Positions 1 through 6,605 of a DNA stretch of 6,713 nt are shown in pieces. The DNA comes from Coriobacteriaceae bacterium. Lineage in GTDB: Bacteria > Actinomycetota > Coriobacteriia > Coriobacteriales > Eggerthellaceae. The translations under genes were made by a program, and so were the position numbers. The notes under the pieces were generated by a model, which saw nothing but the letters and a program-made list of their open reading frames with translations, did no database searches and was not told the DNA's origin. Every line of letters starts with the position of its first letter. Position 1 is the stretch's first letter. The DNA lies in contig SUUF01000113.1 of NCBI GenBank assembly GCA_015062635.1, forward strand, positions 1 through 6,713, read 5' to 3'.

Positions 1-76
1 CGAGATAACGATTTGGTGTTCGACCGAAAACAGGTGTTCCTTACCGTGCGTATGGGTTAAAGTCGAATGCATGCAC

Positions 77-86
77 GAGGAAAGGA
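77..86 (+). promoter_or_regulatory. ribosome binding site of metK
   Basis: The purine-rich run GAGGAAAGGA ends 5 nt before the ATG at 92. It decides the start: an in-frame ATG at 71 would put this Shine-Dalgarno sequence inside the coding region and add seven residues (MHEERKR) that MetK proteins do not normally carry. Confidence 0.8.
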
Positions 87-91
87 AACGG

Positions 92-1354
92 ATGAGCAAG
101 AACTCTTATCTCTTCACATCGGAATCGGTAACCGAGGGACATCCCGACAAGCTGTGCGACCAGGTGTCCGATGCCATTCTCGATGCAATCATCGAGAAGG
201 AAACGAAGCTGGCGGAAGAGGGGTACCTCGATCCGAATGGACACCCCGTCGACCCGACGCTGCTCCGTTGCGCTTGCGAGACGATGGCAACTACGGGCAT
301 GCTCGTCATTTCCGGTGAAATCCGCACGCAGACGTGGGTCGATGTCGCGAAGATCGCCCGCGATGTAGTGCGCGATATCGGATACGACCGCGCGAAATAC
401 GGCTTCGATTGCGAGACCTGCGGCATCATCAACGCGATAAAGGACCAAAGCCCCGACATCGCCAGGGGTGTCGATTATAGCAACGAGGCGCAGCGCGGCA
501 TCGCGAAGGACAAGTACGACATGATTGGCGCGGGCGACCAGGGCATGGTGTTCGGCTATGCCTGCAACGAGACCAGCACGCTCATGCCGATGCCCATCTA
601 CCTCGCGCATCGCATGAGCGAGGAGCTCGCCAAGGTGCGCAAGGACGGCACGTTGCCGTATCTTCGCCCCGACGGAAAGACCCAGGTCTCTGTTCGTTAT
701 CTCGATGGAAAACCGGTGGCGGTCGAGAAGGTGGTCGTCTCGACTCAGCATTCCGATAACACGAGCCTCGAGACGTTGACCACGGCTGTCACCGAAAGCG
801 TCATCTACCCGGTGCTCGAGCGTGAGGGCATCCAGATTTCACCCGACCTCGAGATCTACGTGAACCCCACCGGTAGCTTCATCATCGGCGGACCGCAAGG
901 CGATGTGGGCCTCACCGGCCGCAAGATCATCGTCGACACCTATGGCGGCATGGGCCGTCACGGCGGCGGTGCGTTCAGCGGAAAGGACTGCACGAAGGTC
1001 GACCGTTCGGCTGCGTATGCCGCTCGCTGGGTGGCCAAGAACATCGTGGCCGCGGGTTTGGCCGAGCGTTGCGAGATCCAGATTGCCTATGCCATCGGCG
1101 TCGCGCATCCGATTTCGGTGATGGTCGACACCTTCGGCACGGCGAGCGTGCACGAGGAGGCCATCGAGGTGGCGGTGTCGAAGGTGTTCGACCTGCGCCC
1201 GGCGGCGATTATCGACGAGCTCGACCTGCGCCGCCCCATCTACCGCAAGACGGCGGCCTATGGCCACTTCGGCCGCGAGCTTCCCGAGTTCACGTGGGAG
1301 CAGACGAACCGCGTGGATGCGCTGAAGGCGGCAGTCGCGGAGTACCAGGGTTAA
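92..1354 (+). CDS. metK: S-adenosylmethionine synthetase (methionine adenosyltransferase)
   Basis: This cytosolic enzyme makes S-adenosylmethionine from methionine and ATP, releasing phosphate and diphosphate; it normally works as a homotetramer with Mg2+ and K+. The 420-residue protein carries the family signatures. ESVTEGHPDK at 11-20 holds the catalytic His17 and metal-binding Asp19. GAGDQGMVFGY starts at residue 146, and the P-loop-like GGGAFSGKD spans 291-299. It ends with the conserved AAYGHFGRE segment. It is longer than E. coli MetK (384 aa), mainly because of an extra segment around residues 38-55 and a second, shorter one just before GAGDQG. The ATG at 92 is preferred over the ATG at 71 because of the ribosome binding site at 77-86. 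priA follows after 18 nt with no terminator, so co-transcription is likely. No SAM riboswitch is visible in the 91 nt upstream, but the window edge cuts this region. Identification is secure. Confidence 0.98.
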   Translation: MSKNSYLFTSESVTEGHPDKLCDQVSDAILDAIIEKETKLAEEGYLDPNGHPVDPTLLRCACETMATTGMLVISGEIRTQTWVDVAKIARDVVRDIGYDRAKYGFDCETCGIINAIKDQSPDIARGVDYSNEAQRGIAKDKYDMIGAGDQGMVFGYACNETSTLMPMPIYLAHRMSEELAKVRKDGTLPYLRPDGKTQVSVRYLDGKPVAVEKVVVSTQHSDNTSLETLTTAVTESVIYPVLEREGIQISPDLEIYVNPTGSFIIGGPQGDVGLTGRKIIVDTYGGMGRHGGGAFSGKDCTKVDRSAAYAARWVAKNIVAAGLAERCEIQIAYAIGVAHPISVMVDTFGTASVHEEAIEVAVSKVFDLRPAAIIDELDLRRPIYRKTAAYGHFGRELPEFTWEQTNRVDALKAAVAEYQG

Positions 1355-1372
1355 CGCGGCGCGAGGCTGCCC

Positions 1373-3688
1373 TTGAAGCTCGCTTCCGTCATCGTCGACA
1401 TTCCGACGCAGGCGCTCGACAGCCTGTTCTACTACGTCGTGCCCGAAGAGCTGGAATACGCTGAAATTGGTTGCGCGGCCGTGGTGCCGTTTGCGGGACG
1501 CCTGGCCATCGCTTATATCGTGGGAATCGATGAAGCCGGCGAGGACGATATCGCGCAGCTCGGCCTGAAGCCCGCGAAGCTGAAGGCCATCATGCGCATC
1601 GCGAGCAAGCCGTACTTCGATGAAGACGGTGCGGCATGCGCGTTGCACCTCGCGCAATCGTGCGTCGCGCCTTTGGCCACCTGCATCAGGCTGTTCACGC
1701 CTCCCGGCGGGGTGCCCCGCGTCGTGAAACGCGGCGGCAGCTGGGAAGTCGAGCAACCCGAGGTGGGGGAGGTCGACGATCGGTTCGCGATCTTGACGGA
1801 AGAGGGCCGCAACTTCACGCCGCGTGCCGGCGCGACACGGCAGCAGGCGATAATCGACGCCCTGCGCGACGGCGAGCTGCGCGTGGCCGAGCTGGCAACC
1901 GGGTTCGGCTCGGTGAGCGCAACGCTTGAATCGCTTGCGAAAAAGGGCGTTATCCGCCTCGAGAGCCGGCGTCGCAACCGTGCCGGCGGCGACTTGGGCG
2001 ACGGCGCTTCGACATTGAGCTATGGCCATGTGGGCCTTTCCCGGCCTGCCTTGACGGAAGGGCAGGACGCGGCCCTTGCCGCAATCGGCCGGGCGGTTCA
2101 GGCGCATGAGGGGCGCGTCGTGCTGGTCGACGGCGTCACGGGCTCGGGGAAGACCGAGGTCTACTTGCGGGCTATCGAGCCGGTGCTCGCCGCTGGACAG
2201 CGCGTGCTCGTGCTCGTTCCCGAGATATCGCTCACCCCGCAGACGGTCGCGCGCTTCCGCGGCCGTTTCGGCGACCGGGTCGCGGTGATGCACTCCAAGA
2301 TGAGCCGCGGAGAGCGCTACGACCAGTGGGATTACATACGTTCGGGCGGCGCCAAGGTCATCGTCGGCGCCCGCAGCGCGCTGTTCACGCCCGTCGCGAA
2401 CCTGGGCATGGTCATCATCGACGAAGAGCACGAAGGCTCGTACAAGCAAGATAGCGCGCCGCGTTACCATGCGCGTGACGTGGCGCTTTGGATGGTCAGG
2501 CGGCGCGGTGCGACGCTCGTGCTGGGTTCCGCCACGCCTTCCATCGAATCCTTGTACCGTTGCGCGAAGGACCCGCGGTGGGAGCGCGTCGTGCTGGCCG
2601 AGCGCGCGAATGGCAAGCCGCTGCCGCCGGTCGAGGTCGTCGACATGGCCGCCGAATTCCGCGGGGGCTCGCGCTCGATGTTCTCGGGCGCCCTCACCCG
2701 CCACCTGCGAGACACCCTTTCGCGGGGGCAGAAGGCGATGCTCTTGCTGAACCAGCGCGGCTTCGCGAAATTCGTGCTGTGCCGCGACTGCGGGTTCGTG
2801 CCCGAATGCCCCCATTGCGCGACGTCCCTCACGTACCACGATATCGATCGCATGCTCATATGCCACCATTGCGGCCATGCCGAGGTCATGCCGCCGCGCT
2901 GCCCGAAATGCGGGAGTCCGTACCTGAAGCTCTTCGGGGCCGGAACGCAGCGCGTTGAGTCAGAGCTGCACGCGCTCATCGCGGGTTTCGATATCGGCGA
3001 TGTGCGCATTATCCGCATGGATGCCGACACGACGCGCCGCAAGGGCGCACATCGCGAGCTGCTCGAGCAATTCATGGCACCGGGAGCCGCCGTGCTCTTG
3101 GGAACGCAGATGATCGCGAAAGGGCTCGATTTCGAAGACGTGACGCTGGTCGGCGTCATCAACGCCGATACCTCGTTGAAGCTTCCCGATTTCCGCAGCG
3201 CCGAGCAGACGTACGATTTGCTCGAGCAGGTTGCGGGACGTGCCGGCCGCGCCGATTTGCCGGGTCGCGTGGTCGTGCAGACCTATATGGCCGATGCGAG
3301 CGCCGTGCGTGCTGCCGCTTCGCATGACCGTGCGTTGTTCCTACGCGAAGAGGTTGCGAAGCGCAAGGCGTTGCATTACCCGCCATATGCGCGCCTTGCA
3401 AACATCGTGGTGTGGGGGAAGGACGCGGCGAAGGTCAAGGCGGAGGCCGAGGCCCTGTACGCCCGCGTGCAGCAGGCGGTTGCCGATGCCGCTCTCGATT
3501 CTTGGCGCATCCTGCCGGCGACCCCGTGCGTGCTCTCGAAGCTTCGGGGAACGTTTCGATGGCATATCGTCGTGAAGGCACCAGCTGATGGCGATATCGC
3601 GCACATCATGAACGACGTGATGCGCGCGCATAAACCCGCCGATGGCGTGAGGAGCGCCATCGATATCGACCCCTTGAGCATGATTTAA
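1373..3688 (+). CDS. priA: primosomal replication restart helicase PriA (N')
   Basis: PriA is a 3'-5' superfamily 2 DNA helicase that recognises abandoned replication forks and reloads the replisome. The 771-residue protein is close to the usual 730-800. An N-terminal DNA-binding region (about 1-110, with VDIPTQALDSLFYYVVP) leads to a winged-helix-like linker. The helicase core has Walker A GVTGSGKT (254-261), Walker B DEEH (350-353), motif III GSATPS (385-390), motif V GTQMIAKGLDF (577-587) and motif VI QVAGRAGR (619-626). All eight zinc-binding cysteines are present (470, 473, 479, 482, 497, 500, 510, 513). The C-terminal domain includes HYPPYARL and ends in DIDPLSMI. The start is TTG, supported by GAGG at 1363-1366 six nt upstream and by the family-typical beginning KLASVIVDIP. 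It lies 18 nt after metK and probably shares its transcript. It looks fully active, unlike the degenerate PriA of Mycobacterium and Streptomyces. Confidence 0.97.
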   Translation: MKLASVIVDIPTQALDSLFYYVVPEELEYAEIGCAAVVPFAGRLAIAYIVGIDEAGEDDIAQLGLKPAKLKAIMRIASKPYFDEDGAACALHLAQSCVAPLATCIRLFTPPGGVPRVVKRGGSWEVEQPEVGEVDDRFAILTEEGRNFTPRAGATRQQAIIDALRDGELRVAELATGFGSVSATLESLAKKGVIRLESRRRNRAGGDLGDGASTLSYGHVGLSRPALTEGQDAALAAIGRAVQAHEGRVVLVDGVTGSGKTEVYLRAIEPVLAAGQRVLVLVPEISLTPQTVARFRGRFGDRVAVMHSKMSRGERYDQWDYIRSGGAKVIVGARSALFTPVANLGMVIIDEEHEGSYKQDSAPRYHARDVALWMVRRRGATLVLGSATPSIESLYRCAKDPRWERVVLAERANGKPLPPVEVVDMAAEFRGGSRSMFSGALTRHLRDTLSRGQKAMLLLNQRGFAKFVLCRDCGFVPECPHCATSLTYHDIDRMLICHHCGHAEVMPPRCPKCGSPYLKLFGAGTQRVESELHALIAGFDIGDVRIIRMDADTTRRKGAHRELLEQFMAPGAAVLLGTQMIAKGLDFEDVTLVGVINADTSLKLPDFRSAEQTYDLLEQVAGRAGRADLPGRVVVQTYMADASAVRAAASHDRALFLREEVAKRKALHYPPYARLANIVVWGKDAAKVKAEAEALYARVQQAVADAALDSWRILPATPCVLSKLRGTFRWHIVVKAPADGDIAHIMNDVMRAHKPADGVRSAIDIDPLSMI

Positions 3689-3692
3689 CCCC

Positions 3693-3721
3693 TTGGTTCT
3701 TGACACTAGATGTGGTATAAG
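3693..3721 (+). promoter_or_regulatory. predicted sigma-70 type promoter of rpoD
   Basis: A good -10 element, TATAAG (3716-3721), has an upstream TG at 3713-3714 in the extended -10 position. A 17-nt spacer separates it from TTGGTT (3693-3698), a fair -35 match. A perfect TTGACA also lies at 3700-3705, but only 10 nt from this -10, too close to act as its -35; no -10 sits 17 nt downstream of it. Transcription would start near 3728, leaving a leader of about 50 nt. The promoter is inferred from sequence only, but it fits the gap between priA and rpoD. Confidence 0.65.
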
Positions 3722-3736
3722 AAAGGTTCGAAACAT

Positions 3737-3755
3737 TTCGGGAAAACAGCCCGAA
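3737..3755 (+). other. small hairpin in the rpoD 5' leader
   Basis: TTCGGG (3737-3742) is a perfect inverted repeat of CCCGAA (3750-3755) around a 7-nt loop, with a possible U-G pair extending the stem by one. It would lie in the predicted leader mRNA, 8 nt upstream of the rpoD ribosome binding site. It has no T tract and is not a terminator. It might stabilise the leader or affect ribosome access; its function is unknown and it could be chance. Confidence 0.4.
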
Positions 3756-3763
3756 GGAAACCT

Positions 3764-3772
3764 GAGAGGGAG
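3764..3772 (+). promoter_or_regulatory. ribosome binding site of rpoD
   Basis: GAGAGGGAG ends 5 nt before the GTG at 3778. It supports that GTG as the start codon, since no ATG lies nearby in frame. Confidence 0.75.
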
Positions 3773-3777
3773 TTAGC

Positions 3778-5226
3778 GTGGCAAAAACTTCTACGAAGAA
3801 AGAAAACGCAACATCCAAGGTGAGCGAGGCGGTCGAAGAGGAGACGATCGCCGCAGAGACGGAACAAGCTTCGGAAAATGCTGCCGAAAAGGCGACGGCG
3901 AAACCCAAGAGGGCGACGAAGAAGGCCGCGTCGAAGACAGCCAAGAAGTCCGATTCCGAGAGCACCGCAAAATCCAAGAAGCAAGAAACCAAGAAGGAAG
4001 CCGTTGTCGAGCACGTTGACGCCGTCGACATCGAGGACGAATTCAGCGATGACCCCGACGACAACGTCGATGCCGTTGCCGCTGATGAGGCCCTTGCCAA
4101 GGGTGATGCCGTCGTGGACGACGTGGCCGACGACGCCGATGACGAGCCCACGGGAGACGAGAGCGACGAGAAGCTCATCGAGGGCATCCCCGAGGCCGAG
4201 CTGCAGGCGAGCACCGAGATCCACCCGCCGCGCGTGAGCCCGCGCAAGTCGGGCAAGACCCGCAGCGCGCGCAAACGCGGCACCGACGCATCCATCGCGA
4301 TGCTCACCGGCGACCCGGTGCGCATGTACCTGAAGGAGATCGGCAAGGTCCCGCTGCTCACCGCATCCGAGGAAATCGACCTCGCCATCAAGATCGAGGC
4401 CGGCGTGAAGGCGAGCGAGCAGCTCGAGCAGGCCGACAACGGCGAAATCGAGCTCGAGCGCCGCGAGAGGCGCCGCCTCACGCGCATCGAACAGGTGGGA
4501 CTCGACGCGAAGCAGCAGCTCATCGAGGCGAACCTGCGTCTCGTCGTGTCCATCGCAAAGCGCTACGTGGGCCGCGGCATGCTGTTCCTCGACCTCATCC
4601 AGGAGGGTAACCTCGGCCTCATCCGCGCGGTCGAGAAGTTCGACTACACGAAGGGCTTCAAGTTCTCGACCTACGCCACCTGGTGGATCCGCCAGGCCAT
4701 CACGCGCGCCATCGCCGACCAGGCCCGCACGATCCGCATCCCGGTGCACATGGTCGAGACCATCAACAAGCTCGTGCGCATCCAGCGCCAGCTGCTTCAG
4801 GAGAAGGGCCGCGAACCAACCCCCGAGGAGATCGGCGAGGAGATGGGCCTGCCGCCCGAGCGCATTCGCGAGATCCAGAAGATTTCGCAGGAGCCGGTGA
4901 GCCTCGAGACGCCCATCGGCGAGGAGGAAGATTCCCAGCTCGGCGACTTCATCGAGGACGACTCGGCTATCGTGCCGCCTGACGCCGCGAGCTTCAGCAT
5001 GCTGCAAGAGCAGCTGAAGAAGGTGCTCGACGGGCTTGCCGAGCGCGAGCGCAAGGTCATCACGTTGCGCTTCGGCCTGGAAGACGGTCATCCGCGCACG
5101 CTCGAGGAGGTCGGCCGCGAGTTCGGCGTCACCCGCGAGCGCATCCGCCAGATCGAGAGCAAGACGCTTGCGAAGCTGCGTCATCCGTCCCGTTCGGGCA
5201 AGCTGAAGGATTACCTGGAAGACTAA
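3778..5226 (+). CDS. rpoD: primary (group 1) RNA polymerase sigma factor RpoD/SigA
   Basis: This protein directs RNA polymerase to housekeeping promoters. Its 482 residues divide clearly. Residues 1-75 are rich in Lys, Ala, Ser and Thr (for example ATKKAASKTAKK), and about 76-145 are strongly acidic. Region 1.2 begins at DPVRMYLKEIGKVPLL (179-194). Region 2 covers about 247-317, with NLRLVVSIAKRY, the core-binding DLIQEGNLGLIRAVEKFDY and the -10-reading FSTYATWWIRQAI. Region 3 follows with IRIPVHMVE. Region 4 (about 405-475) has the -35-reading helix-turn-helix EEVGREFGVTRERIRQIE. A canonical region 1.1 is not recognisable. The full set of regions argues for the essential primary sigma factor rather than an alternative one. 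It has its own predicted promoter and a GTG start, and a terminator-like hairpin follows 4 nt after the stop. The first 60 coding bases after the start are only about 48% GC, against 67% in region 2, reflecting lysine-rich coding. Confidence 0.97.
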   Translation: MAKTSTKKENATSKVSEAVEEETIAAETEQASENAAEKATAKPKRATKKAASKTAKKSDSESTAKSKKQETKKEAVVEHVDAVDIEDEFSDDPDDNVDAVAADEALAKGDAVVDDVADDADDEPTGDESDEKLIEGIPEAELQASTEIHPPRVSPRKSGKTRSARKRGTDASIAMLTGDPVRMYLKEIGKVPLLTASEEIDLAIKIEAGVKASEQLEQADNGEIELERRERRRLTRIEQVGLDAKQQLIEANLRLVVSIAKRYVGRGMLFLDLIQEGNLGLIRAVEKFDYTKGFKFSTYATWWIRQAITRAIADQARTIRIPVHMVETINKLVRIQRQLLQEKGREPTPEEIGEEMGLPPERIREIQKISQEPVSLETPIGEEEDSQLGDFIEDDSAIVPPDAASFSMLQEQLKKVLDGLAERERKVITLRFGLEDGHPRTLEEVGREFGVTRERIRQIESKTLAKLRHPSRSGKLKDYLED

Positions 5227-5230
5227 CGGC

Positions 5231-5256
5231 AAAGGGCGGCCACCGGTCGCCCTTTT
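5231..5256 (+). terminator. predicted intrinsic terminator after rpoD
   Basis: AAAGGGCG (5231-5238) pairs perfectly with CGCCCTTT (5248-5255). The stem can extend inward by one G-U and two C-G pairs to a 3-nt loop, giving about 11 pairs. The T run is short (TTTT, 5253-5256) and partly inside the stem, so some readthrough into icd is possible. Its position just after the rpoD stop codon supports the call. Confidence 0.75.
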
Positions 5257-5304
5257 CCATTCCGGAGCTTATTTGCGCAACCACGCATCTGCGACAACCA
5301 ACAG

Positions 5305-5310
5305 AAGGAG
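5305..5310 (+). promoter_or_regulatory. ribosome binding site of icd
   Basis: AAGGAG lies 7 nt before the GTG at 5318. It decides the start: an in-frame TTG at 5273 has no such site and would add a 15-residue, non-conserved extension. Confidence 0.85.
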
Positions 5311-5317
5311 AACCCCC

Positions 5318-6523
5318 GTGGCGAAAATCGAAATGAAGACCCCGCTCGTCGAGATGGACGGCGATGAGATGACGCGGATCATCTGGAAGATGATCAAAGA
5401 CGAGCTCATCTGCCCGTTCGTGGGCCTCAAGACCGAGTACTACGACCTGGGCCTCGAAAACCGCGATGCCACCGACGACCAGGTGACCATCGATTCCGCC
5501 GAAGCGACCAAGCGCCTGGGCGTTGCCGTGAAATGCGCGACCATCACGCCGAACGCCGCCCGTGTCGAGGAGTATGGCCTGAAGCAGATGTGGAAGAGCC
5601 CGAACGGCACGATCCGCGCCATCCTCGATGGAACCGTGTTCCGCGCGCCGATCGTCGTTGCGGGCATCGACCCCTATGTGCGCACCTGGACGAAGCCCAT
5701 CACGCTGGCGCGTCACGCCTATGGCGATGTATACAAGAACGCCGAGCTGCGCATTCCCGGCGCCGGCAAGGTCGAGCTGGTGTACACGCCGGCCGATGGC
5801 GGCAACGAGCAGCGCGTGCTCGTTCACGAATATGATGGTGCGGGCGTCGCCCAGGGCATGCACAACCTCGACGCCTCGATCGAGGGCTTCGCCCGCGCGA
5901 GCCTCTCATATGCGCTCGACACGCGTCAGGACATCTGGTTCGCCACGAAGGACACCATCTCGAAGACCTACGACCACCGCTTCAAGGATATCTTCCAAGA
6001 GGTGTATGAGAACGAGTATAAGGCCGCGTTCGAGGAAGCGGGCATCGAGTACTTCTATACGCTCATCGACGACGCTGTGGCGCGCGTGATGCGCAGCGAA
6101 GGCGGTTTCATCTGGGCGTGCAAGAACTATGACGGCGACGTGATGAGCGATATGGTGTCGTCGGCATTCGGCTCGCTCGCGATGATGACGAGCGTGCTCG
6201 TGTCGCCCCATGGGTATTGGGAATACGAGGCGGCGCATGGCACCGTGCAGCGCCACTATTACAAGCACCTGAAGGGCCAGGAGACGTCCACGAACAGCGT
6301 CGCGACGATATTCGCCTGGAGCGGCGCCCTGCGCAAGCGTGGCGAGCTCGATGGCACGCCCGATCTCGTGGCGTTCGCGAACAAGCTCGAGCAGGCCACC
6401 GTTGCCACCATCGAGGCGGGGGAGATGACGGGCGACCTTGTCGCCATCACATCGCACCCGGCGCCGAAGAAGCTCAACACGCAGGAATTCATCCAGGCGG
6501 TGGCCAAGCGGCTTGCCGAATAA
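5318..6523 (+). CDS. icd: NADP-dependent isocitrate dehydrogenase, eukaryotic-like type II
   Basis: This enzyme oxidatively decarboxylates isocitrate to 2-oxoglutarate, giving NADPH in the TCA cycle or in glutamate supply. The 401-residue protein belongs to the type II homodimeric group that includes human IDH1/IDH2, not the E. coli Icd type. Substrate residues match human IDH1, with identical numbering in the N-terminal half: Thr77, Ser94, Asn96, Arg100, Arg109, Arg132 (in RHAYGD) and Tyr139. Lys211, Asp251, Asp274 and Asp278 match the catalytic lysine and metal ligands. AAHGTVQRH (305-313) ends in the Arg-His pair typical of NADP binding. GTG at 5318 is chosen for its AAGGAG; the protein then starts MAKIEMKTPLVEMDGDEMTR, as the family does. 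rpoD ends 91 nt upstream with a terminator-like hairpin, and I could not identify a convincing dedicated promoter. A tRNA-Asn follows. Family assignment is firm; cofactor choice is inferred from motifs. Confidence 0.96.
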   Translation: MAKIEMKTPLVEMDGDEMTRIIWKMIKDELICPFVGLKTEYYDLGLENRDATDDQVTIDSAEATKRLGVAVKCATITPNAARVEEYGLKQMWKSPNGTIRAILDGTVFRAPIVVAGIDPYVRTWTKPITLARHAYGDVYKNAELRIPGAGKVELVYTPADGGNEQRVLVHEYDGAGVAQGMHNLDASIEGFARASLSYALDTRQDIWFATKDTISKTYDHRFKDIFQEVYENEYKAAFEEAGIEYFYTLIDDAVARVMRSEGGFIWACKNYDGDVMSDMVSSAFGSLAMMTSVLVSPHGYWEYEAAHGTVQRHYYKHLKGQETSTNSVATIFAWSGALRKRGELDGTPDLVAFANKLEQATVATIEAGEMTGDLVAITSHPAPKKLNTQEFIQAVAKRLAE

Positions 6524-6540
6524 CGCCTGGTAGGCATGAA

Positions 6541-6589
6541 CTCGATGCGCACGGGGGAAAGTTTTTCATTTACCCCCTTGCGCATTGGG
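6541..6589 (+). repeat. long imperfect inverted repeat (hairpin) between icd and tRNA-Asn
   Basis: The arms 6541-6557 and 6573-6589 can pair over 17 positions with one mismatch (C6552 against T6578) and two G-U pairs, around a 15-nt A/T-rich loop. The inner part is five G-C pairs (GGGGG with CCCCC); the outer part includes ATGCGCA with TGCGCAT. No T tract follows the right arm, so it is not a classical intrinsic terminator. It may still end or protect the icd transcript. The right arm contains the -35 element of the tRNA promoter. Confidence 0.7.
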
Positions 6590-6605
6590 GTCGAATGTCT
6601 ATAAT
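6578..6605 (+). promoter_or_regulatory. predicted promoter of tRNA-Asn
   Basis: TTGCGC (6578-6583) and a perfect consensus TATAAT (6600-6605) are separated by 16 nt. Transcription would start near 6612, giving a leader of about 25 nt before the tRNA. A strong -10 immediately upstream of a tRNA is expected. The -35 hexamer lies inside the right arm of the preceding inverted repeat. Confidence 0.8.

Noticed and set aside
71..91. Alternative upstream ATG start for metK
   Set aside because: The best ribosome binding site (77-86) lies inside this extension, and the added residues are not typical of MetK.
1..91. Possible promoter or SAM riboswitch ahead of metK
   Set aside because: No convincing -35/-10 pair or riboswitch core was found by eye, and the window edge removes most of the upstream region.
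839..2878. A 679-codon open frame on the minus strand opposite metK and priA
   Set aside because: It lies opposite two well-identified genes, its translation is rich in Arg, His, Ala and Asp without recognisable domains, and long antisense frames are common in GC-rich coding DNA. It is a shadow frame.
3687..3698. AACC-CCTT-GGTT inverted repeat at the priA stop as a terminator
   Set aside because: The stem is only 4 bp and has no T tract; it overlaps the proposed -35 and is probably chance.
3706..5232. A 508-codon open frame on the minus strand opposite rpoD
   Set aside because: It mirrors rpoD almost exactly. The Leu/Asp/Ala-rich translation follows from the complement of the GC-rich sigma gene, and it has no known motif.
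5273..5317. Alternative TTG start for icd
   Set aside because: It has no ribosome binding site and gives an unconserved Arg-rich extension; GTG at 5318 has AAGGAG at 7 nt and the usual family N-terminus.
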